Of a stretch of DNA of 22,230 nt, positions 8,380 to 15,591 are shown in pieces. How positions within the stretch are numbered: position 1 is the first letter of the stretch; every line of letters starts with the position of its first letter. The notes under the pieces are model-generated. The model was given only the letters and a program-made list of their open reading frames with translations. It did no database searches and was not told the DNA's origin. The DNA lies in NCBI GenBank assembly GCA_035652755.1, contig DASRDE010000263.1, positions 1 through 22,230 of the forward strand. The letters run 5' to 3'. The DNA is from DASRDE01 sp035652755 (GTDB lineage: Bacteria; Vulcanimicrobiota; Vulcanimicrobiia; Vulcanimicrobiales; Vulcanimicrobiaceae). The position numbers were made by a program, and so were the translations under genes.

Positions 8380-8724
8380 ATGAAGATTCTGTCCATAAGC
8401 TTTTTGGATTTCGCGACCGTCAAGCCGCCCACGGAGCAGGATATGCAGGCCATGTCCGATCTCGTGGACGAGATGAAAGCCAAGGGCGCGCTCCTCTCGA
8501 CAGGCGGCCGGAATCCCAGCATGCTCGACATGAAGATTTCGCGAAAGAACGGCGTCACCACCGTGACCGACGGCCCGTTCGCAGAGTCGAAGGAGCTCGT
8601 CGGCGGCTTTGGATTGATGGATGTGAAGGATCGCGACGAGGCGATCTACTGGACGAAGCGGTTTTTGGACCTGGCAGGCGACGCGACGTGCACGTGCGTC
8701 CTGCAAGAGGTCGACTTGGCCTAG
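8380..8724 (+). CDS. YCII-domain protein (YciI-like, DGPF-motif family)
   Basis: A 114-residue protein of the YCII-related (DGPFAE) family, a ferredoxin-like fold found alone or next to ECF sigma factors. The sequence shows an N-terminal MKILSISFLDF strand, a helix (MQAMSDLVDEMKAKG), LLSTGG, and then the diagnostic VTDGPFAESKELVGGFGLMDV segment. The C-terminal half has DEAIYWTKRFLDLAG and a closing strand. Biochemical activity of this family is generally unknown. ATG at 8380 has an excellent AAGGAG site (8365-8370), so an in-frame GTG at 8344 is rejected. No sigma factor gene is adjacent. The stop codon shares the four bases CTAG (8721-8724) with the stop of the convergent gene. Confidence 0.9.
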   Translation: MKILSISFLDFATVKPPTEQDMQAMSDLVDEMKAKGALLSTGGRNPSMLDMKISRKNGVTTVTDGPFAESKELVGGFGLMDVKDRDEAIYWTKRFLDLAGDATCTCVLQEVDLA

Positions 8725-9632
8725 ACGGGCGCCATCGAAAGGACGCGAGGTTTGAGGCGCAGGCGGTGCAGCAGCTCCTCGTAATCGGCCGGCGAGACCT
8801 CGCTCCACTTCTTGCCCAGCAAGGCCAACAGCGCGGCTTCAACAACGTTCGTACCGAACGAGCGGCCCCCGAACTCCGGCGTCGTCGTCACGAGCAGTTG
8901 GACGCCGCGGCGGCGCAGCTCTTCCACGTCGTGTGCGGTAACCGTGTTCGTAAGCACGATTTTTCCGCTGAGATCCTCGGGCATGAACTGCCGCATGAAG
9001 TGGAAGTCGCCTGCGATAATCCCCGCCTCGCGGTAGTATTGCGGATACTTTGGCTGCGGCGGTTTGTCTTGCTTCTTGCCGGTCGGATAGAAAAATTGAA
9101 ACGGGAGCTTGCACGCGTCGGGCAGATACTTTTCGGCCATCTCTTCGAACTCGTGCAAACCCTTGACCGGCTTGTCGAGGTCGAGCGCGAAGATAAAATC
9201 GCCGAAGAGCACGTCGGCGCCGGCTTCCACCAACGCTTGCGCCATGCCGAAACGGTCGAGCGCGCTGACCATGAGCACGTGCTTGCCGCGAAGATCGATG
9301 CCCAGCTCGTCCTGCATAAAGCGAACCGCCTCGCGTTCGAGCGTGTTCTTCAATCCGCTGCCGTCGACGACCGGTGTGATCTTGGCGGCTTCGAGCAGAC
9401 GCAGCCCGTCCCGCAGCGCGTAGCGGTGCTTACCCGCGTAGAGATAGACGTCGATGCCGCCCAGGCCGATGGCGTCGACGTGCCCGTCGAGTTCGTGCAC
9501 CTTGGCGATCGCCGCGTCGAGCTTTCCATCGGTGCCGACGCGCGAGATGTCGAACGTCTCTCCGAGCAACTCGACTTCGGCACGGTGATCGCGCGAGCTG
9601 CTTCCCAGCGAAACCGAGACGATCCGTTTCAC
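8721..9632 (-). CDS. Rossmann-type oxidoreductase of the 'quinate 5-dehydrogenase' family
   Basis: A 303-residue protein. I recognise the family by its N-terminus (RIVSVSLGSSSRDH) and the DAIGLGGIDVYL block, which databases commonly label quinate 5-dehydrogenase; I know of no firm biochemical support for that name. There is a lysine in DGSGLKNTLER (Lys95). A Rossmann-like segment lies at about 115-145 (GKHVLMVSALDRFGMAQAL) where the usual glycine-rich loop is altered. A conserved-looking TTTPEFGGRSFGTNVVEAALLAL tail is near the C-terminus. The start is GTG at 9632, overlapping the upstream TGA as GTGA, with GGGAG upstream. Last gene of the dusB-aminotransferase-SRPBCC-reductase chain. Shikimate and quinate genes are absent here, so a true quinate role is doubtful; cofactor and substrate are unknown. 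Confidence 0.7.
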   Translation of the reverse strand: MKRIVSVSLGSSSRDHRAEVELLGETFDISRVGTDGKLDAAIAKVHELDGHVDAIGLGGIDVYLYAGKHRYALRDGLRLLEAAKITPVVDGSGLKNTLEREAVRFMQDELGIDLRGKHVLMVSALDRFGMAQALVEAGADVLFGDFIFALDLDKPVKGLHEFEEMAEKYLPDACKLPFQFFYPTGKKQDKPPQPKYPQYYREAGIIAGDFHFMRQFMPEDLSGKIVLTNTVTAHDVEELRRRGVQLLVTTTPEFGGRSFGTNVVEAALLALLGKKWSEVSPADYEELLHRLRLKPRVLSMAPV

Positions 9633-10762
9633 GCGGTAAGGACTCCCTGAGAGCGCCGGGCTTGGGCCGCGGCGCGCGTAGCGGCGATCTTCTCCGGGGT
9701 AATGGCGGCATCGAACGCACGCATGTCGGCCAACCGGAATCCGCAGCGCTCCGCCATCTTCTCGATCTCCACGACCTTCTCGAGCTCGATGCCGCGCCCG
9801 AGCGTATAGCTTTCCAACCGGTTTTCCAATGCCAGCACCATCGTTTCGCTCATGCATGCAAGCGCCGTGCGCGGCGGAAGATTCGTATCCCAGTCGAGAC
9901 CCGGCTCGCGCACCCGTTCGAAGCGCACGTTGCCCGGAACCAGCATGTTGCCGCCTTCGGTAACCAGCACGTCGGGGCGCTCGCGCGCCACGCGCCGGCT
10001 CACGTCGTGCGGGAGCGAGAGTTCGCAGACGACGGCTCCCGTCTGCAGGTCCTCGGGTTCGATCACGTCTTGCGTCGAGCTGGTTGCGGTAAGGATCAAT
10101 TGCCCCTGCCGCACGGCCTGGCTGATCTCCGTGGTGTACGACGAGCTGCACGGCAGCTCGTCTCGAACCGATTCGTGAAACTTGGCCAGCCGCGTGTTGT
10201 TGCGCGCGACCAAGACGACGTGTTTCACGCGCGGAGCGATCAGACGCACGCAGGCCGAGCCGATCGAGCCCGTCGCGCCGACGACGACCGCGGTCGACGA
10301 CGACGGATCGACGCCCATTTCGGCCGCCCCGCGAAACAAGCTTTGAATACCCGCCGCAATCGTGAGCGAATTGCCGGTCGTTACGGGAATCGGGGAGCGT
10401 TCGGCGACCGTGACGCCGCCGTCTCCGACCACGCCGGTGAACGCGCCTAGCCCTGCGACCTGGGCGCCCAGCTCCGCACCGATCTCGATCGCGCGAGTGA
10501 TGCGCTTGTACACTTCCTCGCGCGGAAACTCCATGATCTGCTCCGGAAAAAGCGCCGCCGAAACGAACCAGCCTTCGGTTTCGCGGCCGTCCGGCGTGCG
10601 CACGCCGGTGACGTGCACCGCCGCCCAGGGCGGCATCCACTCCATGATCTTGCGGATGATCGCCGGACCTTTTCCTTTGGCGCTGGGTTCGTACCGCTCG
10701 ATATCTTCTAGAGAAAGCGGATGCACGATGAAGCAAAACTTCGGCGTGTTGACGGTGCTCAT
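9629..10762 (-). CDS. Acyl-ACP reductase-like (AAR family) NAD(P)-dependent thioester reductase
   Basis: A 377-residue protein with the architecture of cyanobacterial long-chain acyl-ACP reductase (AAR), which reduces fatty acyl-ACP to fatty aldehyde. Matching blocks include FIVHPLSLED near the N-terminus, ALGAFTG (about 104-110), TTGNSLTIA, and the nucleotide loop VGATGSIGSA (161-170). Near the C-terminus is LACMSETMVLALE, in which Cys303 aligns by eye with the cysteine of the ACFAEAMLLEFE segment, the acyl-thioester site of the Synechococcus enzyme. LGRGIELEKVVEIEKMAERCGF also matches the end of AAR. The start is ATG at 10762, overlapping the upstream stop as ATGA; it is coupled 4 nt into the next gene as well. 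No aldehyde-deformylating oxygenase is present, so alkane synthesis is not indicated. The acyl substrate and carrier are unknown. Confidence 0.78.
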   Translation of the reverse strand: MSTVNTPKFCFIVHPLSLEDIERYEPSAKGKGPAIIRKIMEWMPPWAAVHVTGVRTPDGRETEGWFVSAALFPEQIMEFPREEVYKRITRAIEIGAELGAQVAGLGAFTGVVGDGGVTVAERSPIPVTTGNSLTIAAGIQSLFRGAAEMGVDPSSSTAVVVGATGSIGSACVRLIAPRVKHVVLVARNNTRLAKFHESVRDELPCSSSYTTEISQAVRQGQLILTATSSTQDVIEPEDLQTGAVVCELSLPHDVSRRVARERPDVLVTEGGNMLVPGNVRFERVREPGLDWDTNLPPRTALACMSETMVLALENRLESYTLGRGIELEKVVEIEKMAERCGFRLADMRAFDAAITPEKIAATRAAAQARRSQGVLTA

Positions 10763-11238
10763 GCGCTTCTGGCGGCTCCCATGCTTGTCGATATCTCTGC
10801 GTTTTTCGACTCGGCTTCGCGCTTGAGCGCGGCGAGCATCATCTCGCTGTTCTCGCGGACCTTGCGTTCGAGCGTCGGGCCGATGAGCTCGGCCAGCGTC
10901 GGCACGCCGAAATCGTATTCGACGCCGAGCACGACGTGCGTCGCTCCGTCGCGTTCTTCGAACGTCCACGCGCCTTCGAACGTGTCGAGATCGCCTTCCA
11001 GAAGGCGGTAGTCGATGCGCAGCGCGTCATCGTCGAAGCGATCCTCTTCCGTCCACTCGATCGGCGCCTCTTCGACCAGCGTTTTCCAACGGCTGAGCAC
11101 GCCGCCGGGCCGGCGTTCCAGAATCGTCACGCTCTCGACGTCCGGCATGAACTGCGGAAAGTGCTCTTGGTCTTTGGCCAGTTCGTAGACGATACGGGCC
11201 GGAGCTGCAACGGTGATGGACGTCTGGACGTACGGCAT
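10759..11238 (-). CDS. SRPBCC/START-like hydrophobic-ligand-binding protein (polyketide cyclase / Coq10-like)
   Basis: A 159-residue single-domain protein. The start PYVQTSITVAAPARIVYELAKDQEHFPQFMPDV is characteristic of the polyketide cyclase/dehydrase and Coq10 branch of SRPBCC proteins, which form a deep hydrophobic pocket. The central part has alternating strands (WTEEDRFDDDALRIDYRLLEGDL, GAWTFEE, HVVLGVEYDFGVP), and the C-terminal long helix (LERKVRENSEMMLAALKREAE) closes the fold. The last 15 or so residues look unstructured. ATG at 11238 lies 5 nt after the aminotransferase stop, and its own stop overlaps the reductase start as ATGA. Placed between an aminotransferase and an AAR-like reductase, it might carry or shield a lipid intermediate, but the family also includes quinone-binding and purely regulatory members. 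Confidence 0.82.
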   Translation of the reverse strand: MPYVQTSITVAAPARIVYELAKDQEHFPQFMPDVESVTILERRPGGVLSRWKTLVEEAPIEWTEEDRFDDDALRIDYRLLEGDLDTFEGAWTFEERDGATHVVLGVEYDFGVPTLAELIGPTLERKVRENSEMMLAALKREAESKNAEISTSMGAARSA

Positions 11239-11243
11239 GGCTG

Positions 11244-12494
11244 CTACAGTGCGCCGAGCTTCTCTTGCGCCGTGGCGAGGCCTGCCTGCAGCGCTTCCAG
11301 CGCGCGCCGTACCTCGTCTTCGGTGACGATCAGCGGCGGCTCGAGCCGGATGACCCGCTGCATGTTCAGCGTCCACGCCGCCGTAACGCCGCGCTTGACC
11401 ATCTCGGGAATGATCCATCCGCCGTAGCCTTCGTTCGTCAGCTCGACGCCGACCAGTAAGCCCAAGCCGCGCGCTTCCCTCACGACCGAAGGATACTCAC
11501 TCGCCAGCTTCTGCGCGCCCTCGAGGAGTTGTGCGCCGCGTACGCGCGCGTTTGCCGCAAGGTCGTCCTCGACGAGCACGTTCATTGCTTCCAGCGCGGC
11601 CGCGCAGGCCAGCTCGTTGCCGCCGAACGTCGACGTGTGAATCACCGGATGCTTGGCGTAGGCCGCGTTCCAAACCGAAGGCCGCGCCACGTACGCGCCT
11701 ACCGGCATCACCCCGCCCGACAGGCCTTTCGCCAGCGTCATAACGTCCGGGACGACGCCGTCGCGCTCGCAGCCGAAAAGGAAGCCGCAGCGTCCCAGAC
11801 CCGTTTGCACTTCGTCGGCAATAAAGAGCGCGCCGGTCTTGTCGCAGAGCGCGCGCACGTCGCGCAGATAGCCTTCCGGCGGCACGTTGACGCCGCCTTC
11901 GCCTTGCACGGGTTCGACGATAAAGGCGGCCGCATCGCGCAAAGCGGCTTCGAGCCCTTCGGTCGTACCGTAGCGGACGAGCTGCGACGGCGCGAGCAGC
12001 GGCGCGAACGGCTCTTTGAAATACTCGCGCCCGCTGATCGAGAGCGCACCGAGCGTTTTGCCGTGATACGAGTCGTGCGTCGAAACGATCTTCTGCCGCT
12101 TGGTCGCCGCGCGCGCGAGTTTAATCGCCCCTTCCACGGCTTCGGTTCCGCTGTTGGCGAAAAAGACGATCGTCAAATCGCCGGGCGCGAGCTCAGCCAG
12201 ACGCTTGGACGCGCGGCCGAGCACAGGGTTGAACATCGTCTTGCCGGACAGCGACATGAGTTCCATCTGCGCCTTGACCGCGGCGACGACGCGCGGATGC
12301 GTGTGCCCGAGCGTGAAAACGCCGTAGCCGCCGGCAAAATCGAGATACGCTTTGCCGTGATGATCCCAAATCGTCGTGCCCTGCGCGTGCACTTCGACCG
12401 GACTGCCTGAGACTTTCATGACGCGCGCGAGCGTCGGGTTCACGTAGCGGCGATAGTTGTCGTACGTTTCATCGTAGAGCGCTTGACCGTTCAT
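11244..12494 (-). CDS. Class III aminotransferase (putrescine/ornithine-like), possibly acting on an aldehyde
   Basis: A 416-residue PLP enzyme, full length. Motifs: DFAGGYGVFTLGHTHP, FFANSGTEAVEGAIK (phosphate cup), DSYHGKTLGALS, IVEPVQGEGG, IADEVQTGLGRCG (PLP-ring Asp227), Lys256 in TLAKGLSGGVMPVG, and HTSTFGGNELACAAALEAM. It resembles the PatA/YgjG and acetylornithine groups, and the VNPTLARVMK N-terminal segment recalls the VNPGFLEYRK region of the putrescine enzyme. It is distinct from the three aminotransferases in the + strand operon and is joined instead to dusB (ATGA overlap) and the SRPBCC/AAR-like genes. One reading is that it aminates the aldehyde released by the reductase; another is an acetylornithine or ornithine aminotransferase that only shares transcription. 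No arginine biosynthesis genes are nearby. Confidence 0.82.
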   Translation of the reverse strand: MNGQALYDETYDNYRRYVNPTLARVMKVSGSPVEVHAQGTTIWDHHGKAYLDFAGGYGVFTLGHTHPRVVAAVKAQMELMSLSGKTMFNPVLGRASKRLAELAPGDLTIVFFANSGTEAVEGAIKLARAATKRQKIVSTHDSYHGKTLGALSISGREYFKEPFAPLLAPSQLVRYGTTEGLEAALRDAAAFIVEPVQGEGGVNVPPEGYLRDVRALCDKTGALFIADEVQTGLGRCGFLFGCERDGVVPDVMTLAKGLSGGVMPVGAYVARPSVWNAAYAKHPVIHTSTFGGNELACAAALEAMNVLVEDDLAANARVRGAQLLEGAQKLASEYPSVVREARGLGLLVGVELTNEGYGGWIIPEMVKRGVTAAWTLNMQRVIRLEPPLIVTEDEVRRALEALQAGLATAQEKLGAL

Positions 12495-13510
12495 GCCGCG
12501 GCCGCGCGTTCCAACGAGTCGATGGTTTCACCCACGACCGCGACGACGTCTGCGGCGCGATCGAGGTGCATGATGCGATCGCGCAGCACGGCGGCGTTCG
12601 GTATTCCCTTTAAATATAAAGCCAAATGCTTACGCATCTGCGGTACGGCGCGGCTCTCTCCTAATTCGTCGACCATCGTTCGATAGTGCACGTCGACGGC
12701 ATAGCGCAGCCGATCCGCTGCGCTAGGAACCGGACGCGGCTCGCGCCCTTCCATGCAGTCGCGGATCTGCGAGATCAGCCACGGGTTTCCCAAAGTCGCG
12801 CGGCCGAGCATGATCGCATCTACTCCGCTTTCACGCATGCGCTGCATCGCGGTGCGCGCATCGTCGAGATCGCCGTTGCCGATGACGGGAATGTCGACGG
12901 CGAGCTTGAGACGTTTGATGTGCTCCCAATCCGCATGGCCTTTGTAAAACTGCCGCGCCGTGCGCGCGTGCAGCGTCACCGCCCGTACGCCCACGCGCTG
13001 CGCGCGCTTGGCGACCTCGACGTAGACCAGGTTCTCCTCGCTCCAGCCCAGGCGCATCTTCATCGTGACGGGACAATCGACCGCGTCGACGACGGCGCGC
13101 ATGATCTCCTCGCAGCGCTCGACGTCGCGCAGGCACGCGGAACCGCCGTTGATCTTCGTGATTTTCGGGGCGGGGCAGCCGAAGTTGATGTCGACGATGT
13201 CGGCGCCGCATTCGCGGACGACGCGCGCCGCTTTGGCCATGACTTCCGGGTCGTCGCCCCAGAGCTGCGTGCTCACGGGTTTCTCGAGGCCGTGCTGATC
13301 GATCATCTCCATCGTGCGCTTGGCGCTGGACGCGTACTGAAGCGCGTTGGCCGAAACGAACTCGGTCACGGTCAGGCCCAAGCCGAACGGCTTGTACAGC
13401 GCGCGCATGGTGCGGTTGGTCACGCCCGACATCGGCGCCAGAATGAGCGGCGGCCAGATGCGGTGCGGACCGATGACCAAGGGAGCGACGGCTCGCTGCG
13501 CGGGAGTCAT
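12491..13510 (-). CDS. dusB: tRNA-dihydrouridine synthase (DusB family)
   Basis: A 339-residue FMN-dependent enzyme that reduces uridine to dihydrouridine in tRNA. Visible motifs are LAPMSGVTNRTMR (FMN binding), TVTEFVSANALQY, DINFGCPAPKITKINGGSACL (catalytic Cys in GCP), VTMKMRLGW, TLHARTARQFYKGHADW, and the phosphate-binding IPVIGNGDL and DAIMLGRATLGNPWL segments. ATG at 13510 gives the family-typical start near TPAQRAVAPLVIGP; GTG at 13528 would add six residues. No ribosome site precedes either start, and a TATACT box lies 8 nt upstream of the ATG, hinting at a leaderless message. It heads the aminotransferase/SRPBCC/AAR-like chain. In many bacteria dusB is a free-standing or fis-linked gene, so its promoter probably just drives unrelated downstream genes. 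Confidence 0.95.
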   Translation of the reverse strand: MTPAQRAVAPLVIGPHRIWPPLILAPMSGVTNRTMRALYKPFGLGLTVTEFVSANALQYASSAKRTMEMIDQHGLEKPVSTQLWGDDPEVMAKAARVVRECGADIVDINFGCPAPKITKINGGSACLRDVERCEEIMRAVVDAVDCPVTMKMRLGWSEENLVYVEVAKRAQRVGVRAVTLHARTARQFYKGHADWEHIKRLKLAVDIPVIGNGDLDDARTAMQRMRESGVDAIMLGRATLGNPWLISQIRDCMEGREPRPVPSAADRLRYAVDVHYRTMVDELGESRAVPQMRKHLALYLKGIPNAAVLRDRIMHLDRAADVVAVVGETIDSLERAAAA

Positions 13511-13518
13511 ACGGTGGG

Positions 13519-13524
13519 AGTATA
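13519..13524 (-). promoter_or_regulatory. Candidate -10 element for a leaderless dusB transcript
   Basis: On the - strand the hexamer TATACT (five of six matches to TATAAT) ends 8 bases before the ATG at 13510. A transcription start 6-8 bases downstream of the hexamer would fall at or next to the A of the ATG. No TTGACA-like -35 is evident 16-18 bases further upstream, so the call is tentative. Confidence 0.4.
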
Positions 13525-13555
13525 GCACGCGGACTAGCGCGCGGCCTCGACGTTA

Positions 13556-13589
13556 GCGGGGGCGGGGACCGCCGCGTTGCGGCCCCCGC
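13556..13589 (-). terminator. GC-rich inverted repeat downstream of coaX (possible terminator)
   Basis: GCGGGGGC (13556-13563) is a perfect inverted repeat of GCCCCCGC (13582-13589), with an 18-nt loop. It lies 18 nt beyond the coaX stop and before the dusB start, on the boundary of two - strand units. There is no T-tract after it, so Rho-dependent or hairpin-only termination is the most that can be said. A smaller CCGGA/TCCGG stem (13602-13606 and 13611-13615) surrounds the coaX stop itself. Confidence 0.4.
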
Positions 13590-13607
13590 AGCAACCAGTG
13601 CCCGGAC

Positions 13608-14390
13608 TTATCCGGAGTGCGCCATCGAGCGATAGTAGCGCTGAAGGCCGGCTAGGCTCAGGTGCGGATTGACTTCGTCGATGACGCGGCTGTGCCGCGC
13701 GACGACGTCGGCCAAACCGCCCGTCGCAATCACGCGCGCCGGCGTTCCCATCTCCGCGCGGAATCGCGCCACCAGCGCTTCGGTCTGCCCGACGAAACCG
13801 ATGACGATGCCGGACTGCAGCGCGGTGATCGTGTCCTTGCCGAGCGCGTGCTCCGGCGCTTCGAGCGCGATCTGCGGAAGTTTTGCCGTCCGATCGACGA
13901 GCGCATCGATCGAGATGTTGATGCCCGGCGCGATAGCCACGCCGACGTACTCTCCCTCAGCGGAGATCGCCATGAACACCGTCGCCGTCCCGTAACTGAT
14001 CACGATCAGCGGCGAGCCGTACTGCTCGCGCGCGCCGATCGCGGCCGCAACGAGATCGGCACCGACCTCGGAGGGGCGATCGGTCCGGATCTCCATCAGG
14101 CGCTGCCGGTGCGCTTTTAAGAACAGCGGCGTGCAGTCGAAGTACCTTTTGCAGGCCTGCTCGAGCACCGAATCCAGATTCGGCACGACGCTGGCGATTA
14201 CAACTGCCGCCACGTCTTGCGCGCGCAACTGCGCGGCGGCGAAGAGCTGCGCAAAAATCGCGCCGTATTCGTCGGCCGTGCGCCGCGACTCGGTCGTGAC
14301 GCGCCACGATTGCAGCAGCTCTCCATCGCCGCCTGACGCAAAGCAGCCGAGCTTGGTTTCGGTGTTGCCGACGTCAATCGCGAGCAGCAT
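13608..14390 (-). CDS. coaX: Type III pantothenate kinase (CoaX), with a non-canonical motif 3
   Basis: A 260-residue ASKHA-fold kinase that phosphorylates pantothenate with ATP, the first step of CoA synthesis. Family features seen: DVGNTETK at the N-terminus (Asp6, phosphate loop), ASVVPNL, PSEVGADLVAAAIGA with the proposed catalytic Asp112, APGINISIDAL, RTAKLP, and GKDTITALQSGIVIGFVG. Two departures from the usual sequence stand out. The motif normally written DFGTAT reads SYGTAT (132-137), losing its aspartate, and GADR reads GADL. The rest of the fold is intact and the gene is in a CoA operon, so activity is likely but its cation use may differ. ATG at 14390 overlaps the coaBC 3' end by 17 nt. 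Confidence 0.9.
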   Translation of the reverse strand: MLLAIDVGNTETKLGCFASGGDGELLQSWRVTTESRRTADEYGAIFAQLFAAAQLRAQDVAAVVIASVVPNLDSVLEQACKRYFDCTPLFLKAHRQRLMEIRTDRPSEVGADLVAAAIGAREQYGSPLIVISYGTATVFMAISAEGEYVGVAIAPGINISIDALVDRTAKLPQIALEAPEHALGKDTITALQSGIVIGFVGQTEALVARFRAEMGTPARVIATGGLADVVARHSRVIDEVNPHLSLAGLQRYYRSMAHSG

Positions 14391-15591
14391 AGGCCTCGCG
14401 CGCCGTGCGGCGCAATTCTTCGATGCAATCCAGGAGCTGCGCTGCCAGCAGTGGTTTGGGGGCTTCACCCAATTCGCGGCGCCCGTCCGTTCCCCAAAGC
14501 ACGGTAAGCGAGTTCGGCTGCGCGCCGAATCCGCGCCCGCCGGAAACGTCGTTCACCGCGATCGCATCCAGGTTTTTGCGGCGCAGCTTTTCGCGGGCGT
14601 GCGCTTCGTGTGCGTCGGTCTCCGCTGCGAAGCCGACCACGAACGCCGCGCCCTTGTTCTGCGCGAGCGCTGCCAGGATATCGGGATTCGGAACCATCGT
14701 CACGGTCAGCGCTTCGGGCGTCTTCTTGACTTTGCGATCGCGCTGCTCTTGCGGACGCCAATCGGAGACCGCTGCAGAAGCGATGACCAGATCCGCTCCC
14801 CGGACATGCTCTACGGCTGCACTGAGCATTTGCTGCGCGCTTTCCACTCGCACCGTTCGCACGCCCGGCGGCGAGTTCAAATGCGTCGGACCCAAGACGA
14901 GCGTCACGTCCGCGCCGCGCATCGCCGCCTCGCGCGCGATGGCGATGCCCGTTTCGCCGGTGGCTGCGTTGCTGACGAAGCGCACCGGATCGAATGCCTC
15001 GCGCGTCGGACCCGCGGTCACGAGCACGCGGCATCCGTTCATCGACTGCGAGCGTTTGAGCACGGCCTCGAGCGCGGAGAGTATCCGTTCCTCGCTCGCC
15101 AGCCGGCCCGCGCCCAGTTCGCGCTCGGCCAAATACCCGGTTTCGGGATCGACGAACGTGACGCCGCGATCGGCGAGCGTGCGCAGGTTCTCGATCGTTG
15201 CCGGATTCCGGTACATCGCGTCGTTCATCGCGGGCGCGGCGAGGATAGGAATGCGCGCGGCCAGCACCGCGGTGGTCAGCAGATCGTCCGCCAGGCCGTG
15301 CGCGAGTTTTGCGAGCACGTTCGCAGTCGCGGGCGCGATCAGCACGACGTGTGCTTCACGCACCAGGCGAATGTGGGGAATGCGTTCGGGCGCGTCCCAG
15401 AGCGAGACGTAGACGGGCCGGCCGGTCAGCGACGCGAACGTGAGCGGACCGATGAAATGTTCCGCTTCTTGGGTCATGATCACGTCGACCTGCGCGCCGC
15501 GCTGCACGAGCGTGCTGGTGAGCGCCGCGGCTTTATAGGCGGCGATGCCGCCGGTGACGCCGAGAAGGATGCGCGCGCCGTCCAAGTTCAT
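14374..15591 (-). CDS. coaBC: Bifunctional phosphopantothenoylcysteine decarboxylase / phosphopantothenate-cysteine ligase
   Basis: A 405-residue fusion of the two enzymes that convert phosphopantothenate to phosphopantetheine. The N-terminal CoaC flavoprotein has LLGVTGGIAAYKA, the catalytic-type histidine in PHIRLVREA (His73), IAPATANVLAKLAHGLADDLLTT, and the substrate-clamp PAMNDAMYRNP. The CoaB part starts near residue 186 with VLVTAGPTREAFDPVRFVSN, has Asn208, ASAAVSDWRP (about 271-280), the lysine group KVKK (287-290), VPNPDIL and VVGFAAET. The loop after Asn208 reads AATGETG in place of the common HSSGKMG. ATG at 15591 shares ATGA with the panC stop. The length is the usual one for bacterial coaBC. 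Confidence 0.95.
   Translation of the reverse strand: MNLDGARILLGVTGGIAAYKAAALTSTLVQRGAQVDVIMTQEAEHFIGPLTFASLTGRPVYVSLWDAPERIPHIRLVREAHVVLIAPATANVLAKLAHGLADDLLTTAVLAARIPILAAPAMNDAMYRNPATIENLRTLADRGVTFVDPETGYLAERELGAGRLASEERILSALEAVLKRSQSMNGCRVLVTAGPTREAFDPVRFVSNAATGETGIAIAREAAMRGADVTLVLGPTHLNSPPGVRTVRVESAQQMLSAAVEHVRGADLVIASAAVSDWRPQEQRDRKVKKTPEALTVTMVPNPDILAALAQNKGAAFVVGFAAETDAHEAHAREKLRRKNLDAIAVNDVSGGRGFGAQPNSLTVLWGTDGRRELGEAPKPLLAAQLLDCIEELRRTAREAYAARD

Noticed and set aside
9629..10762. Alkane biosynthesis (AAR with ADO)
   Set aside because: No aldehyde-deformylating oxygenase-like gene is visible anywhere in the window.
12606..12622. AT-rich TTTAAATATAAA inside dusB as an internal promoter
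   Set aside because: It encodes a conserved-looking LALYLKG helix, and no -35 is at the right spacing for either strand; a promoter is possible but unsupported.
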